DNA from: Acidovorax sp. Leaf191
GTDB lineage: Bacteria > Pseudomonadota > Gammaproteobacteria > Burkholderiales > Burkholderiaceae_C
Assembly: GCF_001424425.1 (NCBI RefSeq)
Contig: NZ_LMPT01000024.1
Coordinates: 2,289-66,288 of the forward strand
DNA length: 64,000 bases
Direction: 5' to 3'
Positions 51,395-61,317 of this stretch are shown here, piece by piece. Position 1 is the first letter of the stretch. Each line of letters starts with the position of its first letter. The notes below the pieces were generated by a model. It had not been told where the DNA came from. It saw only the letters and a program-made list of their open reading frames with translations, and did no database searches. Position numbers and translations under genes: made by a program.

Positions 51395-54376
51395 ATGGAT
51401 TCAGGAAACCACGCTGTGCAGACATCTCCTCCCACCCGATCCCGCAGGTCCCTCACGGGCCCCCTGGTGGTTTTTGTTCTGTCGGCGTTGTGTGCGGCCG
51501 GGCTGATCTGGACGCTGGAGCAGCAGGAACGCGACCAGCAGCACACGCAGGTGGCCGATATCGCGGGCGACCATGTGCAGGCGCTGCAGCGGGCCATCGA
51601 GCTGGCGCTGTCGGCCAACAACACCCTGGTGGCCCTGGTGCGGCAGGGCCAGGGCACCGTGACCCAGTTCGAGGACATCGGCACCCAGATGCTGCCCTTC
51701 TACCCGGGCATTGCGGCCATGGGCCTTGCTCCGCAAGGCGTCGTCAGGCAGGTGGTGCCCCGGCAGGGCAACGAGAACATCATCGGATTCGACCAGCTCA
51801 ACGACCCCCGCCAGGGTCCGGAGGCGGTGCTGGCCCGCGAATCCGGGCGACTCACGCTCGCCGGGCCGCTGGAGCTGGTCCAGGGCGGGCTGGGCGTGGT
51901 GGGCCGCCAGCCGGTGTACCTGGACAACGCCCAGGGCCAGCGCACGTTCTGGGGCTTCACCTACGTCACGATCCGCCTGCCGGACGTGCTGGAGGTGGCG
52001 CGGCTGCCGCAGCTGACCCAGCGGGGCTACCACTACCGGCTGTGGCGCGTGCGGCCCGGCACGTCCGAAGAGCAGACCATTGCGCAATCCACGCCACCCC
52101 CTGCGGCAGACCAGGCCGTCGGGCGCGCGCTCAACCTGCCCAATGGGCAATGGACGCTGAGCCTGGCCCCTGACAAGGGCTGGGGCAACCCCGGCGTGCT
52201 GGCGGTGCGGTGCGCCCTGGGGCTGGGGTTCGCACTGATGATGGCGTACCTGGCCTGGCTGCTGTTCAGGCTCAAGGCCCACGAAAAAGGCCTGGAGCAG
52301 CAGGTCGCGCAGCGCACGGCCGAGATCCAGGCCACGCAGCAGCAGCTGCGCGCCACCATCGACGCCATTCCCGATCCTCTCTTCGAGATCGACCAGGACG
52401 GTCTCTATTGCAGCGTGCACAGCCAGCGGCCCGAGCTGCTGATGGCACCCGCTGCCGATCTGATCGGGCGCAACGTGACGGACATGCTGCCGGCGCTTGC
52501 GGCCCTGGCGGTGATGGACGTGCTGCAGGAGGCGCAGCAGCAAGGCTGGTCCACGGGACGGCAGATCATGGTCGACCTGCCCGGGCTGGGCACGAGCTGG
52601 TTCGAGCTGTCCGCCGCGCGCAAGGCCACCGCCCCGGGCGATGTACCGCGGTACATCGTGCTGTCGCGCGACATCACCGACCGCAAGCGCACACAGGAGC
52701 AATTGCAGCTCACCGCGCAGGTGTTCGACCAGAGCAGCGAGGCCATCGTCATCGCCGATGCGACGCACACGGTGGTGCGCATCAACAAGGCGTTCACCCG
52801 CATCACCGGCTACTCCGAGAGCGAGGCCATCGGGCAGTCTGTGCGGCTGCTCACGGCGGCGGAATCCGTGCGCGACTTCGACACCGACACGGTGTACGCC
52901 CGTCTCACGCAGGACGGGCGCTGGGAGGGCGAGGTCCGCGGGCGCCGCAAGGACGGATCCACGTACCCGCAATGGCTGTCGGTGAGCAGCGTGCGCGACG
53001 GCAAAGGCGTGGTGACGCACTCGATCACGCTGTTTCGCGACATCACCCAGCAGCGCGATGCGCAGGACCGCATCCAGCGCCTGGCGCACTTCGATCCGCT
53101 CACCGAGCTTCCCAACCGCGCGCTGCTGGCCGAGCGCGCGCAGCGGCATATCGACGAAGAGCGCTCCCGTGGCGGCACCCTGGCGCTGCTGTTTCTGGAC
53201 CTGGACCACTTCAAGAACGTCAATGACTCGCTGGGCCACCGCATCGGCGACATCCTGCTGGTCGCCGTGGCGCGGAGGCTGCAGTCCCTGCTGCAGCCGC
53301 ACGACACGGTGTCGCGCCTGGGCGGCGACGAATTCCTGCTGCTGCTGCCCGCCACCTCCGCAGCGGCAGCGGCAGAGGTGGCCAACCGGCTGCTGACGGC
53401 AGTGGCCGAGCCTTTTCAGCTGGACACGTACGAACTCACGACCACGCTGTCGGTGGGCATTGCGATGTATCCGGCGGACGGTGAGTCGTTCGACACGCTG
53501 TACCAGCGGGCAGACGCGGCCATGTACCGCGCCAAGCAGAACGGCCGCAACAGATACGGCTTTTTCACCGCCGATCTGGAAGCCCGCACCGCACGGGCCC
53601 TGCAGATCGAGAACGCCCTGCGCCGCGCCCTGGAGCGCAACCAGTTCGAGCTGCACTACCAGCCCCAGGTGTCGCTGGACAGCCGCAAGCTGATGGGCGC
53701 GGAAGCCCTGCTGCGCTGGCGCCACCCTGAGCTGGGCATGGTGTCGCCGGCCGAGTTCGTGCCGGTGGCAGAAAGCAGCGGCATGATCGTCGCGATCGGC
53801 GAATGGGTGATCCGCACCGCGGTGAGCGACATCAAGCGCTGGCTGGACATGCAGCTGCCGCTGCGCGCGGTGTCGGTCAATGTGTCGGCCGTGCAGTTCC
53901 GCCACCCGCAGTTGCCGGAGATGGTCACGCGCTGCCTGGAGCAGGCCGGGCTGCCCGCCCGGCGGCTGGAGCTGGAGCTGACCGAAGGCGCCGCGGTGGA
54001 CGACCCCGCCGCCGCGCTGGCCATGATGGACCAGCTGCACGACCGTGGCGTGCGCCTGTCGATGGACGACTTCGGCACCGGGTATTCGTCGCTGAGCTAC
54101 CTCAAGCGTTTCCAGATCTACAAGCTCAAGATCGACCAGTCGTTCGTGCGGGACCTGGAAGACGACGCCAACGACCGCGCCATCGTGAGCGCCATCATCC
54201 GCATGGCCCAGGCCCTGGGCATGCAGACCACGGCCGAGGGGGTGGAGACCGACGGGCAACTGGACTTTCTGCGAGCCCAGGGGTGCGACGAGGGCCAGGG
54301 CTATCTCTTCAGCCGCCCCCTGCCCGCCGCCGCGTTTGAGGCGTATCTGCGGGACCAGCTGCGCCTGCCTGCCTAG
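51395..54376 (+). CDS. CHASE-PAS-GGDEF-EAL membrane protein (c-di-GMP turnover)
   Basis: This encodes 993 aa. An N-terminal helix (GPLVVFVLSALCAAGLIWTL), a periplasmic CHASE-type sensor of about 230 residues (VALVRQGQGTVTQFEDIGTQ; FYPGIAAMGLAP) and a second helix (VRCALGLGFALMMAYLAWLL) are followed by a coiled coil and two PAS domains. Then come an intact diguanylate cyclase (RLGGDEFLLLLP) and an intact phosphodiesterase (GAEALLRWRHPELG; DDFGTGYSSLSYLKRF). Both sites have their catalytic residues, so the net direction cannot be read from sequence. A CATAAT -10-like element overlaps the ATG at 51395, so GTG 51416, preceded by AGGA, may be the true start. Confidence 0.93.
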   Translation: MDSGNHAVQTSPPTRSRRSLTGPLVVFVLSALCAAGLIWTLEQQERDQQHTQVADIAGDHVQALQRAIELALSANNTLVALVRQGQGTVTQFEDIGTQMLPFYPGIAAMGLAPQGVVRQVVPRQGNENIIGFDQLNDPRQGPEAVLARESGRLTLAGPLELVQGGLGVVGRQPVYLDNAQGQRTFWGFTYVTIRLPDVLEVARLPQLTQRGYHYRLWRVRPGTSEEQTIAQSTPPPAADQAVGRALNLPNGQWTLSLAPDKGWGNPGVLAVRCALGLGFALMMAYLAWLLFRLKAHEKGLEQQVAQRTAEIQATQQQLRATIDAIPDPLFEIDQDGLYCSVHSQRPELLMAPAADLIGRNVTDMLPALAALAVMDVLQEAQQQGWSTGRQIMVDLPGLGTSWFELSAARKATAPGDVPRYIVLSRDITDRKRTQEQLQLTAQVFDQSSEAIVIADATHTVVRINKAFTRITGYSESEAIGQSVRLLTAAESVRDFDTDTVYARLTQDGRWEGEVRGRRKDGSTYPQWLSVSSVRDGKGVVTHSITLFRDITQQRDAQDRIQRLAHFDPLTELPNRALLAERAQRHIDEERSRGGTLALLFLDLDHFKNVNDSLGHRIGDILLVAVARRLQSLLQPHDTVSRLGGDEFLLLLPATSAAAAAEVANRLLTAVAEPFQLDTYELTTTLSVGIAMYPADGESFDTLYQRADAAMYRAKQNGRNRYGFFTADLEARTARALQIENALRRALERNQFELHYQPQVSLDSRKLMGAEALLRWRHPELGMVSPAEFVPVAESSGMIVAIGEWVIRTAVSDIKRWLDMQLPLRAVSVNVSAVQFRHPQLPEMVTRCLEQAGLPARRLELELTEGAAVDDPAAALAMMDQLHDRGVRLSMDDFGTGYSSLSYLKRFQIYKLKIDQSFVRDLEDDANDRAIVSAIIRMAQALGMQTTAEGVETDGQLDFLRAQGCDEGQGYLFSRPLPAAAFEAYLRDQLRLPA

Positions 54377-54550
54377 GCGGCCTCCGGGGGCGCGGCGAAA
54401 GTGGGGCGGGTCCGCTCTGGCCGCCGCATCGCAATGCACAGGCCGGCCTTCAGGCAGCGCGCCACACCCTGGCAGGAACGGTTGTAAGGCAGCACTGCTA
54501 CACTTTGGTACAAATTTTCTGCCGCCCGGCTTCCCATTTTTCCCGGTTCC

Positions 54551-56776
54551 ATGTCCGCGCCCTACGGCGCTCCAGAGTTGCAGCGTCCTGGAGCCGCCCC
54601 CCAAACGCCTCTGCAGCGCGCCTTGCGCGAACAGCAAACCTTGCTCGACAGTGCAGGCGTGGGCATTGTCTTTCTGCGCCAGCGCAGCGTGGTGCGCTGC
54701 AACCAGCGGTACGCCGAGATCTTCGGCTATGCCGCCCCCGAGCGTTTGGTCGGGCTGAACACCGAAGCCTTCTACCCCGACAGAGACTCCTTCCGCGAGC
54801 TGGGGCGCACCGCCTATCCCGTGCTGGCGCAAGGGCTCTCCTTCCGCGTCGAACGCCCCTTGCGCCGGCGTGACGCCAGCCTGTTCTGGGCCAGCCTGAC
54901 CGGGCGCCTGATCAACCCGCACGACACGGCCGAAGGCTCGATCTGGATCGTGGACGACATCGACGAGCAAAAGCGCGCCGCCGCCGCGCTGAACGCGGCC
55001 GTGACGGAAAAGCAGTTGCTGTTCGACAGCGCCATGGTGGGCATCGTCTTCCTGCGCGAGCGGCAGCTGACGCGCTGCAACCACCATTTCGAGCAGATGC
55101 TGGGGTACCAGCCTGGCGAGCTGGTCGGCAGCCCGTCGCGCCGCTGGTATGCCAGCGATGCGGCCTGGGACGAAGTGGGACGCCGGTGCTATCCCCCCAT
55201 GGCAGCGGGCCTGACCTACGAGGGCGAGGTCGAGCTGCGCCGCAAGGACGGCACCCCGGTGATCTGCGAAGTGCGCAGCAAGTCGCTGGACGCGTCAGAC
55301 CCGTCCCAGGGCACCATCTGGATCACCATGGACATCACCGAGCGCAAGCAGGCCCAGGCGGCCCTGGCGCGCGCACACGAGGACCTGGAGCAGCAGGTGC
55401 AGGACCGCACCCGCGAGCTGCGCGAGACGGTGGACGACCTGCACCGCGAGATCAACGACCGCAAGGCCGACCAGGAGCGCATCTACTGGCTGGCCCACTA
55501 CGACGCCCTGACGGGCCTGCCCAACCGCACGCTGCTGTCCGAACGCGCGCAGCAGGCCATCCGCGTGGCGCAGGAAGGCAACACGCCCCTGGCCGTGATC
55601 TTCCTGGACCTGGACCACTTCAAGCACGTGAACGACTCGCTGGGTCACCGTGTGGGCGATTCGCTGCTGGTGGAGATCGCCAAGCGGCTGCGCGCCGTGG
55701 TGCGGGACAAGGACACGGTGTCGCGCCTGGGTGGCGATGAGTTCGTGCTGCTGCTGCCCGGGGCCAACGCCCACGGCGCGGCCCGCGTGGCAGGCAAGCT
55801 GCAGGAGGCCTCGCGCCAGCACTATCAGATCGATCACCACGAATTGACCATGGCGCCGTCCATGGGCATTGCGCTGTTTCCGCAGGACGGTGCGGACTTC
55901 GACACGCTGACCCAGTCGGCCGACGTGGCCATGTACCGCGCCAAGCTCGACGGGCGCAACACCTTCAAGTTCTTCACGCCGGAGATGCAGGCCCAGTCCG
56001 TGCGCGCGCTGCAGCTGGAGAACGCCCTGCGCCGGGCCCTGGAGCGCAACCAGCTCCAGCTGCACTACCAGCCCCAGATGAGCCTGACCACGGGCGCCGT
56101 GCGCAGCGTGGAGGCCCTGCTGCGGTGGAACCACCCGCAACTGGGCGGCATATCGCCCGCCGAGTTCATCCCGATCGCCGAGGACAGCGGCCAGATCCTG
56201 CAGATTGGCGAATGGGTGCTGCGCACCGCGCTCGCGCAGCTGAAGGTGTGGCGCGCGAACGGCTTCCCCCGGCTGATGATGGCGGTCAACCTGTCGGCCA
56301 TCCAGTTCCGGCAGCCGCAGCTGCCCGAGATGGTCAGCCGCACCCTCGCCGAGTTCGACCTGCCCCCCGATGCGCTGGAACTCGAGCTGACCGAAGGCGT
56401 GGCCGTGGACGACCCCCATGCCGCCGTGGCCACCATGGACCAGCTGCATGCGCGCGGCGTGCGCATGTCGATGGACGACTTCGGCACGGGCTATTCATCA
56501 CTGAGCCAGCTCAAGCGCTTTCAGATCTTCAAGCTCAAGATCGACCAGTCGTTCGTGCGGGACCTGGGCGACGCGGGCAACGACCGCGCCATCGTGAGCG
56601 CCATCATCCGCATGGCGCAGGCGCTGGGCATGCGCACCACGGCGGAAGGCGTGGAAACCGAAGGGCAGCTCGCCTTCCTGCTGGAACAGGGCTGCGACGA
56701 AGCGCAGGGCTACCACTTCAGCATGCCGCTGGCAGCGCCCGAGCTGGAAGCCTTCATGCGCCGGCTGGCGCACTGA
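54551..56776 (+). CDS. PAS-PAS-GGDEF-EAL protein (c-di-GMP turnover)
   Basis: This encodes 741 aa with no membrane segment, so it is cytoplasmic. Two similar PAS domains each begin with the same phrase (LLDSAGVGIVFLRQRSVVRCNQ; LFDSAMVGIVFLRERQLTRCN), an internal duplication. A coiled coil (EDLEQQVQDRTRELRETVDD) links them to GGDEF (RLGGDEFVLLLP) and EAL (SVEALLRWNHPQLG; DDFGTGYSSLSQLKRF), both with catalytic residues. The GGDEF-EAL half is very close to that of the gene 174 bp upstream, pointing to local duplication with a changed sensor half. Confidence 0.93.
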   Translation: MSAPYGAPELQRPGAAPQTPLQRALREQQTLLDSAGVGIVFLRQRSVVRCNQRYAEIFGYAAPERLVGLNTEAFYPDRDSFRELGRTAYPVLAQGLSFRVERPLRRRDASLFWASLTGRLINPHDTAEGSIWIVDDIDEQKRAAAALNAAVTEKQLLFDSAMVGIVFLRERQLTRCNHHFEQMLGYQPGELVGSPSRRWYASDAAWDEVGRRCYPPMAAGLTYEGEVELRRKDGTPVICEVRSKSLDASDPSQGTIWITMDITERKQAQAALARAHEDLEQQVQDRTRELRETVDDLHREINDRKADQERIYWLAHYDALTGLPNRTLLSERAQQAIRVAQEGNTPLAVIFLDLDHFKHVNDSLGHRVGDSLLVEIAKRLRAVVRDKDTVSRLGGDEFVLLLPGANAHGAARVAGKLQEASRQHYQIDHHELTMAPSMGIALFPQDGADFDTLTQSADVAMYRAKLDGRNTFKFFTPEMQAQSVRALQLENALRRALERNQLQLHYQPQMSLTTGAVRSVEALLRWNHPQLGGISPAEFIPIAEDSGQILQIGEWVLRTALAQLKVWRANGFPRLMMAVNLSAIQFRQPQLPEMVSRTLAEFDLPPDALELELTEGVAVDDPHAAVATMDQLHARGVRMSMDDFGTGYSSLSQLKRFQIFKLKIDQSFVRDLGDAGNDRAIVSAIIRMAQALGMRTTAEGVETEGQLAFLLEQGCDEAQGYHFSMPLAAPELEAFMRRLAH

Positions 56777-56869
56777 CACGCCAGCAGGCACGACGGCAGC
56801 GCTGCAGCACGGCCGGCAGAACGCGAGGGCCGCGCCGGCCCGTGCCCGCCCAACCATCGCCTTCAGATA

Positions 56870-56926
56870 AAAACAGGCTCTACCGCTTGATGGACAAGCG
56901 CGGGCAGCTATATTTTCAATAGCAAA
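56870..56926 (+). repeat. short interspersed repeat, family 1, intergenic reference copy
   Basis: AAAACAGGCTCTACCGCTTG, then ATGGACAAGCGCGGGCAGCT, then ATATTTTCAATAGCAAA. The inner CGCTTG..CAAGCG and outer GCTAT..ATAGC pairs give it hairpin potential. It lies between convergent genes. Confidence 0.75.
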
Positions 56927-57026
56927 CGTTGCTACACTGAGGCACGGGGCATGTCAGCCCATGCGACCGTGCCGCCATGGCGCCATGGCGCCCACGCAAG
57001 GCGTGCGCAACCCCACCACCGCGCGC

Positions 57027-58064
57027 TCAGCGGATCGGTACGGCGTACATCAGTCCCTGCTTGTTCCACTGGTTGTTCAGGCCGCGCGGCAGCCCCAGCG
57101 CGGACTTGGGGCCGACGTTGCGCTCGAAGATCTCGCCGTAGTTGCCGGTGGTCTTCACCGCCCGCAGCAGCCAGTCGCGGTCCAGGCCCAGCAGCTTGCC
57201 CGTGTCTTCCGACGTGCCCAGCATGCGCTGCACCACGGGATGGGTGCTGCTGGTTTTCAGCTGCTCCGCATTCGCCTGGGTCACGCCGTATTCCTCGGCC
57301 TCGATCAGGCCGTAGATCACCCACTTCACCACGGCGAACCACTCGTCGTCGCCCCGGCGCACCAGGGGCCCCAGCGGCTCCTTGGAGATCAGCTCGGGCA
57401 GGATGGCATGGGTGGCGGCGCCATCGCGGATGGTGCTGCGCAGCGAGGCCAGGCCCGACGCATCGGTGGTGTAGGCCGTGCAGCGGCCGGCCAGATAGGC
57501 ACTGGTGGCGGCATCGATCTTCTCGAACATCACCGGCTTCACGTCCAGGCCGTTCGTGCGGGAGTAGTCGAGCAGGTTCTTCTCGGTGGTGGTGCCCGAC
57601 TGCACGCACACGGTCTGCCCCTTGAGCTGGCGGGTGCTTTTGATCTTGCTCTTGGCGGGCACGATGAAACCCTGCCCGTCGTAGTAGGTCACCACGGTCT
57701 GGTGCAGGCCCAGCGAGGCGTCGCGGGTGAGCGAGAACGTGGTGTTGCGCGAGAGCACATCCACCTCGCCGGACTGCAGCGCGGTGAAGCGCTGGGGCAC
57801 GTCCACCGGCACGTACTTGACGTTGTGCCCATCGCCGAGCACGGCCGCAGCCAGGGCGCGGCACACGTCCACGTCCAGGCCCGACCACTTGCCGCTCGCG
57901 TCCGCCATCGCAAACCCGGCCAGGCCGGTGTTGACGCCGCACACCACCTGCCCCCGCGCCTTGATGCCGTCGAGCGTCTTGCCTGCGTGCGCGGCAGGCA
58001 CCGCGGCCACAGCCGCCAGCGCGGCCCATCCCATCACAGCGATCCGGTGCCAAGATGTCTTCAT
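57027..58064 (-). CDS. amino-acid ABC transporter substrate-binding protein (AapJ/BztA-like)
   Basis: This encodes 345 aa. The signal peptide WAALAAVAAVPAAHAGKTL has an AHA cleavage site. The family-3 solute-binding fold is seen at QVVCGVNTGLAGFAMADASG, KWSGLDVDVCRALAAAVLGD, GEVDVLSRNTTFSLTRD and TVCVQSGTTTEKNL. The length and the C-terminal RDWLLRAVKTTGNYGEIFER match the general L-amino-acid receptors AapJ and BztA. No permease or ATPase genes follow, so it is an orphan receptor here. Confidence 0.9.
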   Translation of the reverse strand: MKTSWHRIAVMGWAALAAVAAVPAAHAGKTLDGIKARGQVVCGVNTGLAGFAMADASGKWSGLDVDVCRALAAAVLGDGHNVKYVPVDVPQRFTALQSGEVDVLSRNTTFSLTRDASLGLHQTVVTYYDGQGFIVPAKSKIKSTRQLKGQTVCVQSGTTTEKNLLDYSRTNGLDVKPVMFEKIDAATSAYLAGRCTAYTTDASGLASLRSTIRDGAATHAILPELISKEPLGPLVRRGDDEWFAVVKWVIYGLIEAEEYGVTQANAEQLKTSSTHPVVQRMLGTSEDTGKLLGLDRDWLLRAVKTTGNYGEIFERNVGPKSALGLPRGLNNQWNKQGLMYAVPIR

Positions 58065-58085
58065 GCGGAGGTCTCCGGGGAAAGT

Positions 58086-58658
58086 TCAGAGTGCGGGCGC
58101 TGCGGCGGGCCCGGGGCCGTGCAGCACCTTCTGCAGGAATTGCGCCTGCCCCATGCCGGGGTCCAGAGTGTAGGCCGCGAAGCCTTCGCGCTCGTACGCG
58201 CGCAAGGCACTGTGGTTGCCCGACAGCACTTCCATGGTCAGCTTGCAGGCGCCCCGCTCCCGGGCGATCACCTCCACCGCCTGCAGCATGCGCTGCGCGA
58301 TGCGGTGGCCGCGCCACCCGGGCGCCACGGCCACGTCGTGCACGTTGACCAGCGGCTTGCAGGCAAAGGTGGAAAACCCCTCGAGACAATTGATCAGCCC
58401 CACCGGAACCTCGCCGTGCGGCGCGACAGCGTCTGCAGCCCAGGCGATCACGCTGAAGGCCTGTGGACGCTGCCGCAGGGCCTCGGGCAGCCCCTGCTTC
58501 ACTTCGTCGCTGAGCGGCTCTCCGCCGCCCGCTGCGTCGCGTGCATAGCCATCGAGCAGATCGACCAGCGCCCGCGCATCGCGGGCGTTGGCAAAGTCGA
58601 CGCGGCGGACGTGGATGGCCAGGGGTGTCGAGGTGGAAGTCAAAGCGGCAGACGGCAT
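58086..58658 (-). CDS. GNAT-family N-acetyltransferase
   Basis: This encodes 190 aa. The acetyl-CoA loop VAPGWRGHRIAQRMLQAVE and the closing SGNHSALRAYEREGF are clear, preceded by LVNVHDVAVAPG on the central strand. The substrate is unknown. It ends 22 bp before the binding-protein gene on the same strand, so the two are probably co-transcribed. Confidence 0.88.
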   Translation of the reverse strand: MPSAALTSTSTPLAIHVRRVDFANARDARALVDLLDGYARDAAGGGEPLSDEVKQGLPEALRQRPQAFSVIAWAADAVAPHGEVPVGLINCLEGFSTFACKPLVNVHDVAVAPGWRGHRIAQRMLQAVEVIARERGACKLTMEVLSGNHSALRAYEREGFAAYTLDPGMGQAQFLQKVLHGPGPAAAPAL

Positions 58659-58843
58659 GAGAGGAATCCTGAGCGGCGGCCGAGGAGCTTCAGCCGCAAA
58701 AGTGACAGCGTACCGGATCGCCCACCCCGCCCGCTCGCCGCCAGGCCGAGCGAAATGGATGAACTAGGGATGGAGGGCTGCGCGGCGGCGCTGAACGGCG
58801 TTTGGGGCTGGGCGTGCCGGAAGCGAGGTGCTTGTTGGCGCGA

Positions 58844-60178
58844 TCAGCCCGCTCGGGCCGCATCCGCGAGCCTTTGCGCGCACAGGCTGGCCTGCTGGGC
58901 GTCGCGCGCCTCCACCATCACACGCAGCAAGGGCTCGGTGCCGCTGGCGCGGATCAGCACCCGGCCTGACGAGCCCAGCTCCTGCTCCACGCTGCGCGTG
59001 GTGTCTTCCAAAAGGCGATTGGCTTTCCAGTCCTGGCCCGGCGCCAGGCGAACGTTGAGCAGCACCTGCGGGTACAGCGTGATCTCGGCCAGCAACTGGG
59101 ACACCGTACGGCCACTGCGCACGCAGGCCTGCAGCACCTGCAACGCACTCACCAGGCCGTCGCCCGTGGTGTGGCGGTCCAGGGCCAGCAGGTGGCCGGA
59201 GCCCTCCCCGCCCAGCACCCAGCGGTGGCGGGCCAGCTCTTCCAGCACGTACCGGTCGCCGACCTTGGCGCGCACGAACTTCACGCCGCGTGCCTGCAAG
59301 GCGACTTCCACCGCCATGTTGGTCATCAGCGTGCCCACCACGCCAGGCACATGCTCGTCGCGGCCCATGCGGTCGACGGCCATCAGGTACAGCAGTTCGT
59401 CGCCGTTGTACAAACGGCCCGTGGCGTCCACCACCTGCAGGCGGTCGGCGTCGCCGTCCAGGGCAATGCCGTAATCCGCGCGGTTGGCACGCACCGCCCG
59501 CACCAGCGCATCGGGGTGCGTGGCGCCCACGTCGCGGTTGATGTTGAGGCCGTCCGGCGAGCAGCCGATGGACAGCACCTCGGCCCCCAGCTCGTGGAAC
59601 ACCTTGGGCGCCACCTGGTAGGCCGCGCCGTGTGCAGCATCGACCACGATCTTCAGGCCCTTGAGCGTGAGGTCCTGCGGAAAGGTGCTCTTGCAGAATT
59701 CGATGTAACGGCCGGCCGCATCGTCCAGGCGCCGCGCCTTGCCCAGGTTGGCGGAATCGGCCCACACCGGGGGCTCGGCCAGGGCGGCCTCGACGGCCAG
59801 CTCCCAGGCATCGGACAGCTTGGTGCCCTGGGCACTGAAGAACTTGATGCCGTTGTCAGGGTAGGGGTTGTGGCTGGCACTGATGACCACGCCCAGGCTG
59901 GCCCGCTGGGCCCGCGTGAGGTAGGCCACGCCCGGCGTGGGCAATGGGCCCAGCAGCACGACGTCCACCCCGGCGGAATTGAAGCCGGACTCGAGCGCGC
60001 TCTCCAGCATGTAGCCCGAGATGCGGGTGTCCTTGCCGATCAGCACCGTCGGGCGCTCTTCGGTGCGGCGCAGCACGCGGCCCACGGCATGGGCCAGGCG
60101 CAGCACAAAATCCGGTGTGATGGGGGGCTGGCCCACCGTGCCGCGGATGCCATCGGTTCCAAAATATTGGCGCGTCAT
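58844..60178 (-). CDS. glmM: phosphoglucosamine mutase
   Basis: GlmM converts glucosamine-6-phosphate to glucosamine-1-phosphate for UDP-GlcNAc, hence for peptidoglycan and lipopolysaccharide. It has 444 aa. N-terminal YFGTDGIRG, the phosphoserine loop VVISASHNPYPDNGIKFF, metal-binding ALDGDADRLQV, the sugar loop GGEGSGHLL and the phosphate-binding RASGTEPLLRVMVEA are all present. It is the last gene of the rlmE-ftsH-folP-glmM order. Confidence 0.98.
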   Translation of the reverse strand: MTRQYFGTDGIRGTVGQPPITPDFVLRLAHAVGRVLRRTEERPTVLIGKDTRISGYMLESALESGFNSAGVDVVLLGPLPTPGVAYLTRAQRASLGVVISASHNPYPDNGIKFFSAQGTKLSDAWELAVEAALAEPPVWADSANLGKARRLDDAAGRYIEFCKSTFPQDLTLKGLKIVVDAAHGAAYQVAPKVFHELGAEVLSIGCSPDGLNINRDVGATHPDALVRAVRANRADYGIALDGDADRLQVVDATGRLYNGDELLYLMAVDRMGRDEHVPGVVGTLMTNMAVEVALQARGVKFVRAKVGDRYVLEELARHRWVLGGEGSGHLLALDRHTTGDGLVSALQVLQACVRSGRTVSQLLAEITLYPQVLLNVRLAPGQDWKANRLLEDTTRSVEQELGSSGRVLIRASGTEPLLRVMVEARDAQQASLCAQRLADAARAG

Positions 60179-60303
60179 GTTGGAGCGTCTCCTCGTGTAT
60201 CTCGTTGTTGGTTGTTGGCTATTTATTGGCTACCGGTCGCGGGCCACCCTCGGCGCCCTCGAATCCGCTGCGCCTGCGCCTTCGGGCGCCGGCTGCATCC
60301 ATC

Positions 60304-61149
60304 TCACTGCATCGGCCCCCGGCTTGCTGCATGGCACGCACTCCACACCTTCAATGCCGAGGCGGTGTCTCGCACGTCGTGCACGCGCACGACCGACGCA
60401 CCGCGTTCCACCGCCAGCACGGCAGCGGCCACGCTGGGCACCATGCGCTGGTCCACCGGGAGGTCCGTCACCGCACCCAGCGACGACTTGCGCGACCACC
60501 CGGCCAACACTGCATGGCCCGCATCGCGCAGCCGTTGCTGGTGCGCGAGCAGGGCGAAGTTCTGCGCCACGGTCTTGCCAAAGCCGATGCCCGGGTCGAC
60601 CACGATGCGATCCTTGTGCACGCCTGCGGCCAGCAGATTCTGCGCCGACAGCTGCAAAAAAGATAGCACCTGCGCCACCACATCGCCCTCCATCGGCGCG
60701 GCCTGCATGGTTTGCGGATCGCGGTGCATGTGCATCAGGCACACACCACAGCGCGGGTGCGCGGCCACGGCGGCGACGGCGCCCGGCTGCCGCAGGGCCC
60801 AGATGTCATTGACGATGTCAGCACCCAGGTCCAGGACAGCCTGCATGACCTTGGGCTTGTAGGTATCTACCGAGATCGGCACGCCGAGGCTGACGGCATT
60901 ACGCACCAGCGGCACCACACGGGCGATCTCCTCGTCCAGAGGGACCGCCGGACTGCCAGGGCGCGTGGACTCCCCCCCGATGTCGAGGATGTCCGCGCCG
61001 TCCTGCAGCAACTGTTCGCAGTGCCTCAATGCGGCCAGCGTGGACCCATGGTGTCCGCCGTCTGAGAACGAGTCCGGCGTGACATTGACGATCCCCATGA
61101 TCTGCGGACGGCTGAGGTCGATGACGAAACGGGAGGTCTGCCAGATCAT
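60304..61149 (-). CDS. folP: dihydropteroate synthase
   Basis: FolP joins p-aminobenzoate to 6-hydroxymethyl-dihydropterin diphosphate in folate synthesis and is the sulfonamide target. It has 281 aa. The TIM-barrel signatures MGIVNVTPDSFSDGG and DILDIGGESTRPGS, the ISVDTYKP strand, GADIVNDIWAL and VDPGIGFGKT, then GWSRKSSLG, are intact. It lies between ftsH and glmM on the same strand. Confidence 0.97.
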   Translation of the reverse strand: MIWQTSRFVIDLSRPQIMGIVNVTPDSFSDGGHHGSTLAALRHCEQLLQDGADILDIGGESTRPGSPAVPLDEEIARVVPLVRNAVSLGVPISVDTYKPKVMQAVLDLGADIVNDIWALRQPGAVAAVAAHPRCGVCLMHMHRDPQTMQAAPMEGDVVAQVLSFLQLSAQNLLAAGVHKDRIVVDPGIGFGKTVAQNFALLAHQQRLRDAGHAVLAGWSRKSSLGAVTDLPVDQRMVPSVAAAVLAVERGASVVRVHDVRDTASALKVWSACHAASRGPMQ

Positions 61150-61263
61150 GGTCTATCGCAGGAAAAAGACTCTGTGGAATTGGGCTGCAGCGGGACGGCC
61201 CGCCCGGATGGCATGGATCGGAGCGGCCGGCAAACGCGGGGCATCATGCGGCGCGCTGAAACA

Positions 61264-61288
61264 GAAAAACGGGGCACAAGGCCCCGTT
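61264..61288 (-). terminator. rho-independent terminator after ftsH
   Basis: On the minus strand AACGGGGC (61288-61281) pairs with GCCCCGTT (61275-61268), loop CTTGT, followed by a T-run. It is 29 bp after the ftsH stop. Read-through or a separate promoter would be needed for folP. Confidence 0.8.
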
Positions 61289-61317
61289 CATTCAGCGATG
61301 GGAACGCACCCCAGCCG

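Noticed and set aside
60635..60675. Stretch in folP resembling part of the family 1 repeat (GCTATCTTTTTTGCAGCTG on the minus strand)
   Set aside because: Only the AT-rich end matches and the order of the parts differs; too weak to call.
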